Below are positions 1-9,202 of a stretch of 47,148 bases of DNA, in pieces. A program made the translations under genes and the position numbers. The notes under the pieces are model-generated. The model had not been told where the DNA came from and searched no databases. It was given only the letters and a program-made list of their open reading frames with translations. The stretch spans positions 1 through 47,148 of the forward strand of contig CALJRW010000040.1 in the NCBI GenBank assembly GCA_937976335.1, written 5' to 3'. The first letter of the stretch is position 1; each line of letters begins with the position of its first letter. The stretch comes from an uncultured bacterium. GTDB lineage: Bacteria; Bdellovibrionota_C; UBA2361; CALJRW01.

Positions 1-180
1 GATAGTGATGATTATCATCTTTTAAGTGATGGAGCAATGCGTGGACAAGATATAATACAGGACAAAGTTTTTGCTAAATGTGGTTATGAAGTTTTGCATA
101 TTTTGAACGGTAATTGGTACGACTTAGATGAAGAGGGAAGAAAGACTCTCCTAAGAAATGAACTTTCTAAATTATTGTAG
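1..180 (+). CDS. C-terminal end of a RAP-like domain protein (partial)
   Basis: The frame is open from the first base and stops at 178-180, giving the last 59 residues of a protein that begins outside the window. The fragment has the pattern of a RAP or related small nuclease-fold domain: an SDG-type acidic turn after a His, a run of basic and hydrophobic residues, then a Gly-Tyr-Glu-Val strand followed by a conserved Trp (NGNWYDL). RAP domains are thought to bind or cleave RNA. That assignment rests on a short pattern and is tentative. The gene is followed by about 100 bp of AT-rich spacer before tilS, so it is probably not translationally coupled to it. Confidence 0.5.
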   Translation, partial: DSDDYHLLSDGAMRGQDIIQDKVFAKCGYEVLHILNGNWYDLDEEGRKTLLRNELSKLL

Positions 181-283
181 GATGCATAAAAAACACATAA
201 ATTTATTCTTAACAATAAGCGTATCATTGAAATTAAATATCTCAATACACTAAAATTTCATATTAAACACACAATTTGCTACT

Positions 284-1252
284 ATGTCCTGTAAAATGAG
301 TCGAGCTAAGCAAAAACCAGTTAAAGCGCTAAATGAGCTAAAAAATAAAGCAAAAATCTTGATTGCCGTTTCTGGTGGTGTTGATAGCTGTGTTCTGTTG
401 CATTCTTGTAAGGAATTAAAAAGTAAAAAAAAATGGGAAATTCACGTAGCTCATGTAGATCATTCTTTGAGAGAAGATTCTATAATTGATTACAAGTTTG
501 TTAAAAGTTTGTGCGAGAAGTATGAGTTACAATTTTATCATAAAAAACACATTGGAGAAATTCCTAAATCGGACATTGAAAACTGGGGAAGAAAACTAAG
601 GTATTCTTTCTTTAAAGAATTAGATGAAAAAAATAAATATGACTATATCTTCACCGCACATCATGCGGATGATGTTGCAGAAACATATCTTATGCGCTTA
701 ATTGCTAATAAAGAGCCTCGAAGTATTTTAAAATATGATGTTAGTCGAAAAATTTTTCGTCCTTTTTTAGAAATTTCCAAAGCCACTATTTTTGAATATG
801 CAAAAGAGTTTAATCTTCAGTTTAGGGAAGATTCTACAAATTTTGATTCTAAGTATCTAAGAAATAAGATTAGGAATGATTTAATTCCATACTTAAGAGA
901 TAATTTTGATCCAGGAATATCTGAAACTCTTTCTAATAGGGCGGTAAGATCAGCTGAAGATTTAATGTTGATTTCTGAATACGTAAGCGAAAAGCTTAAA
1001 AAATTAGAAAGTTTAGAATTTGGCTCCAAAGAATGGCTAAACAAACTAAAAGAGCTCTTAAAATCCTCATCAGACGTACTTAAAAATCACATTATTACAC
1101 AAATGTTAAAAAACAAACTGGGTTTTAATTTGGGAAAGGTGCATGCTAGTAAAGCATCTGATTTTTTCTTAGGTAATTCTGCCCGCTTAGAGCTTCCTTC
1201 ACACTTTTCTTTAGTAAGAAAGTCTGGCACTATAAAACTTCTTAAAATATGA
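284..1252 (+). CDS. tilS: tRNA(Ile)-lysidine synthase
   Basis: TilS adds lysine to C34 of the CAU anticodon of tRNA-Ile2, changing both its decoding and its charging, with ATP as cofactor in the cytoplasm. The N-terminal PP-loop is plain (SGGVDS at residues 30-35), followed by the family's HHADDVAET segment around residue 125 and a REDSTN motif further on. At 322 residues it has the N-terminal catalytic domain plus a reduced C-terminal part. ATG codons at 284 and 296 are both possible starts; neither has a clear Shine-Dalgarno sequence. It lies directly upstream of ftsH, an arrangement found in many bacteria. Confidence 0.93.
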   Translation: MSCKMSRAKQKPVKALNELKNKAKILIAVSGGVDSCVLLHSCKELKSKKKWEIHVAHVDHSLREDSIIDYKFVKSLCEKYELQFYHKKHIGEIPKSDIENWGRKLRYSFFKELDEKNKYDYIFTAHHADDVAETYLMRLIANKEPRSILKYDVSRKIFRPFLEISKATIFEYAKEFNLQFREDSTNFDSKYLRNKIRNDLIPYLRDNFDPGISETLSNRAVRSAEDLMLISEYVSEKLKKLESLEFGSKEWLNKLKELLKSSSDVLKNHIITQMLKNKLGFNLGKVHASKASDFFLGNSARLELPSHFSLVRKSGTIKLLKI

Positions 1253-1348
1253 AAATTATTGAATTTTGTCATGTTTTAAAGCATCTAAAGTTTATAACCT
1301 AAAAGCTTTAGGAAAGTTAATTTAACATTAAATTTTGAGGTATTAGTT

Positions 1349-3196
1349 TTGTCAAGAAATGCATTATTTTGGTTGGTTATAATTCTCTTGTTTATAACTA
1401 TGTATTCGTTTGTAGATAACAATGCTGATTTAGCGAAGGAAATTTCATACTCCGAGTTTAGACAGGAAGTTTCTAATTCTAACGTTTTGTCCGTTTCAAT
1501 TGAAGAAGATGTTATTAAGGGAAAGTTTAAGTCTGACAGTAAAGACTTTAAGACAATTATGCCTAAAGATGATTCTTTAGTTGATGAGCTTCTAGAGTCT
1601 AAGGTTGAAATAAAAGTCAAAGAAGAAGACGACCAGCCTTGGTATTTAATACTTTTAATTAACTTACTTCCGATTGCTTTAATTATTGGTTTTTGGCTTC
1701 TATTTATGCGCCAGATGCAGATGGGAGCTGGAAAGGGAATGAGCTTTGGCAAATCTAAAGCTAAGCTTCTTAATGAAAGTCAAACTAAAGTTACATTTGA
1801 AGATGTGGCAGGCATTGACGAAGCGAGAGCTGAGCTTGAAGAAATAATCGGCTTCTTAAAAGATCCAAAGAAGTTTACTAGACTAGGTGGACGAATTCCG
1901 AAAGGAGTATTGTTAGTTGGGTCGCCAGGGACAGGAAAAACTCTATTAGCAAAAGCAATTGCTGGTGAAGCTGGAGTGCCATTTTTTAGTATTTCAGGCT
2001 CTGACTTTGTAGAAATGTTTGTTGGAGTTGGAGCTTCAAGAGTTAGAGATTTATTCACTCAAGGAAAGAAACATGCACCTTGTATTATTTTTATCGATGA
2101 AATTGATGCCGTTGGAAGACAGCGTGGAGCTGGAATGGGTGGTGGGCATGATGAAAGAGAGCAGACACTGAATCAGCTTTTAGTTGAAATGGATGGTTTT
2201 GAGTCAAATGAAGGGGTTATATTAATTGCTGCAACAAATAGACCAGATGTTTTAGATCCTGCGTTACTACGGCCCGGTAGGTTTGATAGAAGAGTAACTG
2301 TTCCAACTCCTGACTTAAATGGGCGACATGGAATACTTAAGGTTCATTCAAAAAGAACTCCTTTGGATGAAACTGTCGATCTTTTAACCATAGCGAGAGG
2401 AACTCCTGGTTTTAGTGGGGCGGATCTTGAAATTTTAGTCAATGAAGCTGCTCTTAATGCAGCAATGCTTAATAGAGATAAACTAACTGCTGCAGATTTT
2501 GAGTTTGCAAAAGATAAGGTAATGATGGGGTCTGAAAGGCGTTCGTTGTTACTCACAGATAAAGAGAAGAAAACTACTGCTTATCATGAATCTGGACATG
2601 CTCTCGTAGCTAAAAAACTCAAAAATACAGATCCAGTACATAAGCTTACAATTGTTCCGAGAGGATCTGCTTTAGGTTTAATGCAACAGCTTCCTGAAAC
2701 TGATAGGCATACCTACAGTAAATCCTACTGGTTAGATCAACTTGCTGTATTTTTTGGTGGACGTGCTGCTGAGGAGATAATCTTTGATGACATTAACACT
2801 GGAGCCAGTTCTGATATTCAAAGAGCAACTGAAATTGCAAGGAGAATGGTTACGGAGTGGGGAATGAGTGATTCTTTAGGTCCTATTCATTATTCTACCA
2901 AGGAAAAGCATATGTTCCTAGGAAGAGATATGGGAAAAAGTAAAGAACATTCTGAAAAAACTCAAGAAGCGATTGATAATGAAGTTAAGGCTATTTTAGA
3001 GACTCAAAAAGCGCTAGCTAGTAAGATTCTAAATGATAATATAGAGCTTTTACATAAACTTTCTGATGCCTTACTTGAGCATGAAACGTTAGGTGCAGAG
3101 CAAATTGAAAAAATAATAAATGGAGAAGATATAGGATCTGGACCTGATGGAGGTTCAGGAACTTCTGAAACTGGAGAAAACAAAAAAGCTGCGTAA
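1349..3196 (+). CDS. ftsH: ATP-dependent zinc metalloprotease FtsH
   Basis: FtsH is a hexameric inner-membrane AAA+ protease that degrades unassembled membrane proteins and short-lived regulators. Two membrane segments (about residues 6-22 and 99-120) bracket an extracytoplasmic loop. They are followed by Walker A GSPGTGKT at 191-198, Walker B IIFIDE at 247-252, the second region of homology around 296-312, and the zinc site HESGH at 413-417 with the third ligand Asp near 489. The 615-residue length is normal. The start is TTG at 1349, set by a GAGGT about 8 bases upstream; there is no better ATG. The Gly-rich tail after about residue 595 is typical of the family. cdaA follows 6 bases after the stop. 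Confidence 0.97.
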   Translation: MSRNALFWLVIILLFITMYSFVDNNADLAKEISYSEFRQEVSNSNVLSVSIEEDVIKGKFKSDSKDFKTIMPKDDSLVDELLESKVEIKVKEEDDQPWYLILLINLLPIALIIGFWLLFMRQMQMGAGKGMSFGKSKAKLLNESQTKVTFEDVAGIDEARAELEEIIGFLKDPKKFTRLGGRIPKGVLLVGSPGTGKTLLAKAIAGEAGVPFFSISGSDFVEMFVGVGASRVRDLFTQGKKHAPCIIFIDEIDAVGRQRGAGMGGGHDEREQTLNQLLVEMDGFESNEGVILIAATNRPDVLDPALLRPGRFDRRVTVPTPDLNGRHGILKVHSKRTPLDETVDLLTIARGTPGFSGADLEILVNEAALNAAMLNRDKLTAADFEFAKDKVMMGSERRSLLLTDKEKKTTAYHESGHALVAKKLKNTDPVHKLTIVPRGSALGLMQQLPETDRHTYSKSYWLDQLAVFFGGRAAEEIIFDDINTGASSDIQRATEIARRMVTEWGMSDSLGPIHYSTKEKHMFLGRDMGKSKEHSEKTQEAIDNEVKAILETQKALASKILNDNIELLHKLSDALLEHETLGAEQIEKIINGEDIGSGPDGGSGTSETGENKKAA

Positions 3197-3202
3197 ATAT
3201 AA

Positions 3203-3973
3203 ATGACTAAAGAATTTTTTACTTATTTCTTAATTGCACTCGACTTTATTCTAGTTTCTTATCTTGTTTACCGAATTCTTTTATTAGTTAAAGGAACAAG
3301 AGCTACTTCGATTTTAATTGGAATTGTTTTTTTAGTATTACTTTATTTTCTTTCTCAATACTTAAATCTTGTAACTTTAAGATGGACTTTAGGACAATTT
3401 TTTAGTTCCTTAATTCTATTTTTTGTTGTTATATTTCAAGAAGAGATACGGAGAGGATTAACAAAATTTGGAGTTAATCCGTTTCTACATAAAACAAATA
3501 CAAAAGTATTTAGTAAAAGTGTTGAAGATATTACTTATGTTGCGACAAACTTATCTGAACAAAGAATAGGAGCTTTAATAGTTCTTCAAGGTGAGGTTGG
3601 TCTAGATGATTTTGTAGAAGATTCTGTTTTAATGGATGCTCTGCTTTCAAGAAAGCTTTTATATTCACTTTTTGTAAAAGATTCAGCATTACATGATGGT
3701 GCAGTATTAATCGAAGGAAATAGAATTAGAGCTGCAGGTTGTGTCTTGCCTTTAAGTTACGATCCTGATTTAGACCCAGGCTTAGGAACTAGACATAGAG
3801 CTGCAGTTGGGATATCAGAAAAGAGTGATGCAGTGGTTGTTATAGTATCTGAAGAAAATGGCTCTATTTCAATTGCTAGAGATGGTAAGATATTTAGAAA
3901 CTTAGATGGTGCTAGCTTAAGAGAAAAGTTAAGTGGTCCAGCTATAGAAAAGAAAGAAGTAGATGAAAGCTAA
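3203..3973 (+). CDS. cdaA: Diadenylate cyclase CdaA (c-di-AMP synthase)
   Basis: CdaA condenses two ATP into cyclic di-AMP, a second messenger for osmotic and cell-envelope homeostasis, at the inner face of the membrane. Three N-terminal membrane segments (about 5-27, 36-52, 64-79) precede the DAC domain. That domain shows the two hallmark motifs, DGA at 165-167 (in LHDGAVLI) and RHR at 197-199 (in GTRHRAA). The stop codon overlaps the start of cdaR by 11 bases, so the two are very probably co-translated. Placement after ftsH and before a YbbR-domain gene matches the widespread cdaA-cdaR module. Confidence 0.95.
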   Translation: MTKEFFTYFLIALDFILVSYLVYRILLLVKGTRATSILIGIVFLVLLYFLSQYLNLVTLRWTLGQFFSSLILFFVVIFQEEIRRGLTKFGVNPFLHKTNTKVFSKSVEDITYVATNLSEQRIGALIVLQGEVGLDDFVEDSVLMDALLSRKLLYSLFVKDSALHDGAVLIEGNRIRAAGCVLPLSYDPDLDPGLGTRHRAAVGISEKSDAVVVIVSEENGSISIARDGKIFRNLDGASLREKLSGPAIEKKEVDES

Positions 3974-4883
3974 GATTCGTAGTTTAATAAAAAACTGGCC
4001 TATTAAATTGTTAGCAATAGCTATTAGCGTTATACTATGTCTTTACTCATATAAGCATGAAGAAAGTGGAAGGTTACCTTTGCTTGTGCCCATTAAAATT
4101 AAAAATTTATCGGACGACAAGGTTGTCTTATTGCCTTCAAGCCTTCAAGCGCAAGTAAGAATGAAAGGTTCAACTACAGTTTTGAATGAAGTTATTCGAG
4201 TAAATAGATATTTTGAAGTTAAGTTACCAGAAGATGTTAAAAACAGTTTTAAGCTTAGTTTGAGTTCAAAAGATATTAATTTGCCAGCTGGTGTTGAGGT
4301 AACTGGAATAGAGCCTTCTGAAATTGAGTTGATATTAGATGATGTGACATCAAAAATAGTTCCTATTGCAGTTACTAGAATGGGGAAAGTTGATTCTGGA
4401 ATAAGGCTTTTAAGTCAGACTGTTTCTCCTGCAAGAGTAGAAGTCTCAGGCCCTTCAACCTATCTGCAGAAAATCACTAGAATTGAGACTTTTCCAGTAG
4501 ATATGAGAGAGTTAAAGGAGAGCAAAATTGCTGAAATGGAGTTACGTGTTCCTGGTCAATTTATTAAACTTTCCGAGAATCTAGTTAAGGTGGAACTTAA
4601 AGTCGATAATCTAGTTGAAAGGAAGAAATTTACTGAGCTACCTGTGGAAGTGCGTTCAAATGGAGGAGCTAAGGTAGAAATCGATCCAGCTGTAGTAACA
4701 GTTGAAATATCTGGTTCTAAAAAAATGTTACAAAAACTTAAATCTGAAGATTTATCTCCTTATATTAAGCTTTCTGATATAGATGATGAAAAAAAAATAT
4801 CAACTGTATTGATAGACCTGCCTGAGGATATCGAGCTGGTTGATATTTCTCCAAAAAAAGTTAATATTATTATTGATGAATAA
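3963..4883 (+). CDS. cdaR: YbbR-domain regulator of CdaA
   Basis: This is a membrane-anchored extracytoplasmic protein with one N-terminal hydrophobic segment (about residues 15-28) and roughly three tandem YbbR beta-rich repeats, visible as recurring Val-Pro-Val/Ile openings and Val-Glu-Val-Ser-Gly signatures (for example VEVSGPSTYL and VTVEISGSKK). Known CdaR proteins bind CdaA and modulate c-di-AMP output. At 306 residues it is slightly short for the family. It overlaps cdaA at its start and purM at its end (8 bases). No glmM gene follows here, unlike in Firmicutes. Confidence 0.85.
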   Translation: MKAKIRSLIKNWPIKLLAIAISVILCLYSYKHEESGRLPLLVPIKIKNLSDDKVVLLPSSLQAQVRMKGSTTVLNEVIRVNRYFEVKLPEDVKNSFKLSLSSKDINLPAGVEVTGIEPSEIELILDDVTSKIVPIAVTRMGKVDSGIRLLSQTVSPARVEVSGPSTYLQKITRIETFPVDMRELKESKIAEMELRVPGQFIKLSENLVKVELKVDNLVERKKFTELPVEVRSNGGAKVEIDPAVVTVEISGSKKMLQKLKSEDLSPYIKLSDIDDEKKISTVLIDLPEDIELVDISPKKVNIIIDE

Positions 4884-5922
4884 AACTGGATTATCATATA
4901 AAGAAAGTGGCGTTGATATCGATGTAGCAGATTCAGCTAAAAAGCAAATGAAAAAAGCTATTGATTGTAACGATCCTCGCATTATTAACAAACTTGGCGC
5001 TTTTGCTAGTCTTTTTAAGTTCGATTTTTCTAAATATAATAGTCCAATACTTGTCTTTAAGACTGAAGAACCTGGAACAAAACAAAAGTTAGCAGTTCAA
5101 CATAAAAGTTATAGGTCGGTTTGTTACGACACGATTAACCACTTAGTAAACGATCTTATTTGTACTGGAGCAAAGCCTATTATGGCTCAAGATGCAATAA
5201 TTTGTGGAAAGTTAGAGCCAGAGGTAGTAAATGAATTTGTTTCAGCATTTGCGGATGCTTGTAAAGAACAAGATTGTTTTTTAACCGGAGGAGAAACTTC
5301 AGAACAGCCTGGAGTGGTAGAAGAGGGTACTTATATCTTAACAACTAGTATGATTGGTTGTGTAGAAGAGGATGAAGTTATAGATGGTTCTGGAATCGCA
5401 AAAGGGGATGTTGTAGTTGCTCTTGAAGCAAGTGGAATTCACACTAACGGCCTTAGTTTGATTAGAGCTTTAATAAAGAAGTTTCCTAATATATTAAAAG
5501 ATGAAGTTGACGGAAAAACTTTCTTAGAGCAAATTTTAATTCCTCATCGCTGTTATTATAATAATTTGAAAACTGAATTTCCTAAAAAAACAATAAAAGG
5601 CTTAGCTCACGTTACAGGTGGTGGAATTGTAGATAATTTAAAGAGAATTATGCCACAAACTGCTTCTGCAGAAGTAAATTTAGCTTCAATAAAACTTCAA
5701 CCTGTTTTTAAATTTATCCAAAAAAGAGGCGATGTGAGTCATTCAGACATGCTCAGAACTTATAATTTAGGTGTTGGTATGTTAGCCGTTGTTTCTTCAG
5801 ATTATTTAGAAGAGTTTACTGAAAATATGATAAATTCTGGTTTGCTTGCTTATGAAATAGGAAAAGTGAGAGATAGAAAAGAAGGGGAGCCTGTCGTTAC
5901 CCTTGGAGAGCTTCAGTTCTAG
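4876..5922 (+). CDS. purM: Phosphoribosylformylglycinamidine cyclo-ligase
   Basis: PurM (AIR synthetase) converts FGAM to 5-aminoimidazole ribonucleotide with ATP, step 5 of purine synthesis. The family signatures are present: an opening GLSYKESGVDID, then DLICTGAKP, the acidic TGGETSEQPG, ASGIHTNGLSL and HVTGGGIVDN. From ATG 4876 the protein has 348 residues, the usual length. That ATG lies inside the last codons of cdaR, suggesting translational coupling. The in-frame ATG at 4840 would add a hydrophobic, non-conserved leader and is unlikely. The next purine genes in the window (purB, purS, purQ) are 39 kb away, so the pathway is not one operon. Confidence 0.95.
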   Translation: MNKTGLSYKESGVDIDVADSAKKQMKKAIDCNDPRIINKLGAFASLFKFDFSKYNSPILVFKTEEPGTKQKLAVQHKSYRSVCYDTINHLVNDLICTGAKPIMAQDAIICGKLEPEVVNEFVSAFADACKEQDCFLTGGETSEQPGVVEEGTYILTTSMIGCVEEDEVIDGSGIAKGDVVVALEASGIHTNGLSLIRALIKKFPNILKDEVDGKTFLEQILIPHRCYYNNLKTEFPKKTIKGLAHVTGGGIVDNLKRIMPQTASAEVNLASIKLQPVFKFIQKRGDVSHSDMLRTYNLGVGMLAVVSSDYLEEFTENMINSGLLAYEIGKVRDRKEGEPVVTLGELQF

Positions 5923-6001
5923 TTTTTACATAAATTTTTTCTGTTTTATACTTTTTTTGTTTTATTCTAGAAACTCCCAGCTCCAGAAAAAATATTAACC
6001 T

Positions 6002-6022
6002 CGCAATTAAATACTCATTGCG
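6002..6022. promoter_or_regulatory. Dyad symmetry upstream of the Cys-rich lipoprotein gene
   Basis: CGCAAT and ATTGCG form 6-base inverted arms around a 9-base spacer. The right arm runs into TTGCGA, which with TAAACT 17 bases further on (near 6041-6046) could be a sigma-70-type promoter. A repressor or activator site for the downstream gene is one reading; the match is short and could be chance. Confidence 0.3.
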
Positions 6023-6077
6023 ATAAGATATTAAACAAATTAAACTAAAAGAGCATTCTAAAAAAAGGAGAAATTAT

Positions 6078-6329
6078 ATGAAAATGTTTAAATTATCTTT
6101 AATTACAGTTTTATTTCTAACTTTATTTTCTTTTACGGCTTGTTCAACTAAAACTTGCCCATATAAAGAAATGAAAGCTAAGTGCGATGCTGGCTGCGCT
6201 AAGAGTTGTACAAAAGCTGCTGAAATGAAAAGTAGTCGTGGTAGAAAATGTTCTAAGTGTACTAACTGTACTGGAGCTGATTGTACATGTAATGGAGATG
6301 CAGGTTGTACATCGTGTTCTGGCAGTTAG
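6078..6329 (+). CDS. Small cysteine-rich putative lipoprotein
   Basis: This is an 83-residue protein with a strong AAGGAG ribosome site 9 bases before the ATG. Residues 1-21 form a lipoprotein-type signal (Lys-rich start, hydrophobic core) ending FTAC, a degenerate lipobox with Cys22 as the likely lipidated residue. The rest contains 11 further cysteines (27, 36, 40, 44, 58, 61, 64, 69, 71, 77, 80), many as CxxC and CxC pairs mixed with Lys, Gly and Ser. This suggests metal binding or a disulfide-stabilised envelope protein. I recognise no family. It has its own promoter-like region upstream and is not coupled to neighbours. Confidence 0.8.
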   Translation: MKMFKLSLITVLFLTLFSFTACSTKTCPYKEMKAKCDAGCAKSCTKAAEMKSSRGRKCSKCTNCTGADCTCNGDAGCTSCSGS

Positions 6330-6388
6330 TATCGGAAGGCACTAACTTTTACAGTTTTGGATTACTTTACAAAGAAAATATGCTCTTT

Positions 6389-6434
6389 AAAAAGTATACT
6401 CTGTAAAAAGTATACTCTGTAAGGTATGTTCTGT
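6389..6434. repeat. Short tandem repeat, 16-bp unit
   Basis: The 16-bp unit AAAAAGTATACTCTGT occurs twice in perfect tandem (6389-6404 and 6405-6420), followed by a degenerate 14-bp third copy (6421-6434). Each full unit contains the palindrome AGTATACT. The third copy creates an ATG at 6426 in frame with the next gene, which may be a spurious start. Confidence 0.8.
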
Positions 6435-6482
6435 AAAGTACTCCAAGACTCAAGTTCTAAAGCTGAGAGCTTCAAAAAAAAC

Positions 6483-7310
6483 ATGAATAAGGTTATTTCC
6501 TCAAATTCAATAATTTCTAATATAGATAAATACTACGATTTCGCAAAAGAATTCATAGATGAATCTAGAATTTTTATCAAAGAAAAAAGAAATAATTCAC
6601 ATAAAATAGAACTTAAATCAGATAACTCTTTAGTTACCTTTATTGATAAAAGTTTAGAAGAAAGATTTAGAAGAAAAGTAAAAGAAACTTACCCAGAACA
6701 TGGCGTATTAGGAGAAGAGTTTCCAGAATATAACTTAGGAGCTCCACTTAGGTGGGTAATTGATCCAATAGATGGAACTCAAAATTTTGCGTATGGTTTA
6801 AAAAGTTGGGGTATAATTGTTGCGCTTCATTTAAATGGAGTGCCCATACTTTCTATTTATGATTTACCAGATTTAAATGAGACCCTTAGTGCTATTAAAG
6901 ATAAAGGTGTATATAGAAATGAAGTAAAAATAGAATCCTTAAAAAAAGAAATGCCCTTAAACGATAAAAATAGCAGTATATATATCAGTAGACCTAATAA
7001 TTTTAAAAGAAATTCTCAATTTGAAATGTTTTACGAAATTACTAAAGATTACCAAAATATAAACATTTCTGGTTCAAGTATCTATGGTCAAGTTTATACA
7101 ATTCTCGGAGCTTTTGATGCGGGAATTGAATGGGCAGTAAAGCTATGGGATATTGCAGGAATTCAACTTTTCGCTAAAGAATTAGGTCTTGCTTATGAAT
7201 TAATAGAGAATTTTAAAGTTTCAGGAGTTGTTGATGGAGGTTTTACTGTCCTTTTTGGGAAACCATCTGTCGTTGCAAGTTTAAAAAAATTGATAGAAAC
7301 AGCTAAATAG
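6483..7310 (+). CDS. Inositol-monophosphatase-family phosphatase (HisN-like)
   Basis: This is a Mg2+- or Li+-type sugar phosphatase. The metal-site motifs are clear: GEEF (about 79-82), DPIDGT (94-99, within WVIDPIDGTQNF) and WDIAG near residue 221. The strings EHGVLGEEFPEY and WVIDPIDGT with the following WGIIVAL resemble histidinol-phosphate phosphatase of the HisN/IMPase type, but inositol-1-phosphatase or another sugar phosphatase is possible. I take ATG 6483 as start (275 residues, family length). The upstream ATG at 6426 arises from the tandem repeat and would add 19 non-conserved residues. No histidine genes are nearby. Confidence 0.85.
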   Translation: MNKVISSNSIISNIDKYYDFAKEFIDESRIFIKEKRNNSHKIELKSDNSLVTFIDKSLEERFRRKVKETYPEHGVLGEEFPEYNLGAPLRWVIDPIDGTQNFAYGLKSWGIIVALHLNGVPILSIYDLPDLNETLSAIKDKGVYRNEVKIESLKKEMPLNDKNSSIYISRPNNFKRNSQFEMFYEITKDYQNINISGSSIYGQVYTILGAFDAGIEWAVKLWDIAGIQLFAKELGLAYELIENFKVSGVVDGGFTVLFGKPSVVASLKKLIETAK

Positions 7311-7401
7311 CTTGAAATATTGCTTTTTCTCTCTTCTCTTAAGCTTTAACTAATTAAATACTTAACTATACTAGTAACTATATATTAAAGGAGATTAATA
7401 A

Positions 7402-7956
7402 ATGGCAAAAACACCAAGTAATATGATTCCCTTAGGAACAACAGCCCCTGACTTTAAACTACCTGATACTGTTTCTGGGAAAGTAGTTAGTTTATCTGAT
7501 GTAAAATCAGAAATCGGAACATTAGTTATGTTCATCTGCAACCACTGTCCTTTTGTAGTTCATATAAAGAATGAAATTTCTAAACTTACAGCTGAGTATC
7601 AAAAAAAAGGTATTTCTTTTGTTGCAATCAGTGCCAATGATGTTGAAAACTATCCAGATGATTCTCCAGAAAAGATGAAAATTTTTGCAGAAGAAAATAA
7701 TTTTAATTTTCCTTATCTTTATGATGAGGGGCAAGATATTGCAAAAGCTTATGATGCTGCATGTACTCCAGATTTTTATATTTTTGATAAAGATTTAAAA
7801 CTTACCTATAGAGGTCAGCTAGATGATTCAAGGCCTGGAAACGATAAGCCTGTTACGGGAGTAGATATTAGAAATGCCCTTGATTGTATGATAGGTGGTG
7901 CAGCTGTGAGTAGCGATCAAAAGCCTAGTTTAGGTTGCAACATTAAATGGAAATAA
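7402..7956 (+). CDS. Thioredoxin-fold AhpC/TSA-family protein
   Basis: This 184-residue soluble thioredoxin-like protein starts with the usual peroxiredoxin-type opening (GTTAPDFKLPD). It carries a CNHC active site at residues 46-49, followed by PFVVHIKNE, and later YDAACTPDFYIFD with the cis-Pro loop. The CNHCP type is a widespread subfamily of uncharacterised thioredoxin-like proteins, often predicted to act as thiol reductase or peroxidase. A strong AAGGAG lies 10 bases upstream of ATG. No signal peptide is seen. The next gene begins about 16 bases after the stop, so it may be cotranscribed with the exported sulfatase-fold proteins. Confidence 0.88.
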   Translation: MAKTPSNMIPLGTTAPDFKLPDTVSGKVVSLSDVKSEIGTLVMFICNHCPFVVHIKNEISKLTAEYQKKGISFVAISANDVENYPDDSPEKMKIFAEENNFNFPYLYDEGQDIAKAYDAACTPDFYIFDKDLKLTYRGQLDDSRPGNDKPVTGVDIRNALDCMIGGAAVSSDQKPSLGCNIKWK

Positions 7957-7972
7957 AAGTTTGAGAAGTAAA

Positions 7973-9193
7973 ATGTACAGACTTTTGACTATATTTTGTT
8001 TTAGCTCTCTCTTGTTGATTTTTTCTCAAAAATCAACAGCGGAGCAACCTAATGTAGTTTTAATTGTAATTGATACACTTAGAGCAGATCACCTGCCTTT
8101 TTATGGTTATAAAAGAAATACAGCTCCTTTTTTAACTTCAATTGCTGAAAAATCAACACTATTTAACTTTGCTTTCTCAACTAGCTCTTGGACTGCCCCT
8201 GCAACTGCTTCAATACACACGGGAGAGTATCCTTGGATGCATGGAATTAGAATGGGGAAACATGCTTTTGGAAGACTTATAAAGGCAAGGCCGGAAACAA
8301 AGGTCAATAAGATTTCTGAAGAAACTGTAACTTTAGCAGAGAAATTAAAAGAAGCTAAGTATAAAACTTTTGGTATTTCTGACAATTCTAATATCTGTCT
8401 AGAGAGAGGATTTACACAAGGTTTTGATTATTTCGAAACTTTTGGAAATCAAGGGTCAGACGTAGTTGATGAAAAAATCAATGAATGGGAATCAGAAATT
8501 AAAAAGTCAGAACCATATTTTTTATATATTCAGTTTATGGAGCCTCATCAACCATATACAAAAAGACAACCTTGGTATACTGAATTCTCTTCAAAGAAAG
8601 CTAGAAATGAGCATAAAAAAATTGCCGCCTATGATAGTGAGATTGCTCTTATTGATTCCTATATAGAGAAAATATTTAAAAAGTTTAAATGGGATAAAAA
8701 TACTATTTTTATCGTAACAAGCGATCATGGAGATGAATTTTTAGACCACTCTGGCTTAGGACATGGAAAAACTCTTTACGGTGAAGTAACTAATGTTCCG
8801 CTTTTTATATTTAGGTCTAATTCTCCTAAAAAAGAAGTTATTGAATCTCCTGTATCGTTAATTGATATATATCCAACTGTTCTTGATTTACTTCAAATTC
8901 AAACTGATAAAAGCTTTGTAGGTCAAAGCCTTTTAAAAACTGTTAAAGATCGTAATTTATTTAGCGAAGTTTGGAAAAAACTTCCTAGTGAAGAGGTTAT
9001 TGAAATTGATGCTATTGTAACAAGTGAAAAAATAAAGTTAATTAGAAAAAAGACAAAGAAATCAAAAAAAGCTAAAAATAATTACGTTTACCTATATGAT
9101 CTTAAACTGGATCCAAAAGAGCAAACCTTAATTGATGATTCAATTAGAAAAGAAAAATTATTAAACACAATAATGTCTAGTAAAAGAAAATAA
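7973..9193 (+). CDS. Exported sulfatase-fold hydrolase/transferase (copy 1)
   Basis: Alkaline-phosphatase-superfamily enzyme with an N-terminal Sec signal (cleavage likely after STA). Metal ligands of the fold are visible in VIDTLRAD (about 33-39) and TSDHGDEF (near residue 250), plus GHGKTLYGE. At the place where sulfatases carry C/S-x-P-S-R for formylglycine, the sequence reads TAPAT (Thr at about 74). Thr is the nucleophile in phosphoethanolamine and lipoteichoic-acid-type transferases, so sulfatase activity should not be assumed. The C-terminus is very Lys-rich. The start is ATG 7973 with GAGAAG just upstream; TTG at 7961 is an alternative. The next gene is a paralogue. Confidence 0.88.
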   Translation: MYRLLTIFCFSSLLLIFSQKSTAEQPNVVLIVIDTLRADHLPFYGYKRNTAPFLTSIAEKSTLFNFAFSTSSWTAPATASIHTGEYPWMHGIRMGKHAFGRLIKARPETKVNKISEETVTLAEKLKEAKYKTFGISDNSNICLERGFTQGFDYFETFGNQGSDVVDEKINEWESEIKKSEPYFLYIQFMEPHQPYTKRQPWYTEFSSKKARNEHKKIAAYDSEIALIDSYIEKIFKKFKWDKNTIFIVTSDHGDEFLDHSGLGHGKTLYGEVTNVPLFIFRSNSPKKEVIESPVSLIDIYPTVLDLLQIQTDKSFVGQSLLKTVKDRNLFSEVWKKLPSEEVIEIDAIVTSEKIKLIRKKTKKSKKAKNNYVYLYDLKLDPKEQTLIDDSIRKEKLLNTIMSSKRK

Positions 9194-9202
9194 GAGGTTA
9201 TT

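Noticed and set aside
1299-1313. CCTAAA-AGC-TTTAGG dyad as tilS terminator
   Set aside because: Stem is only 6 bp with two G-C pairs and no U-run; too weak.
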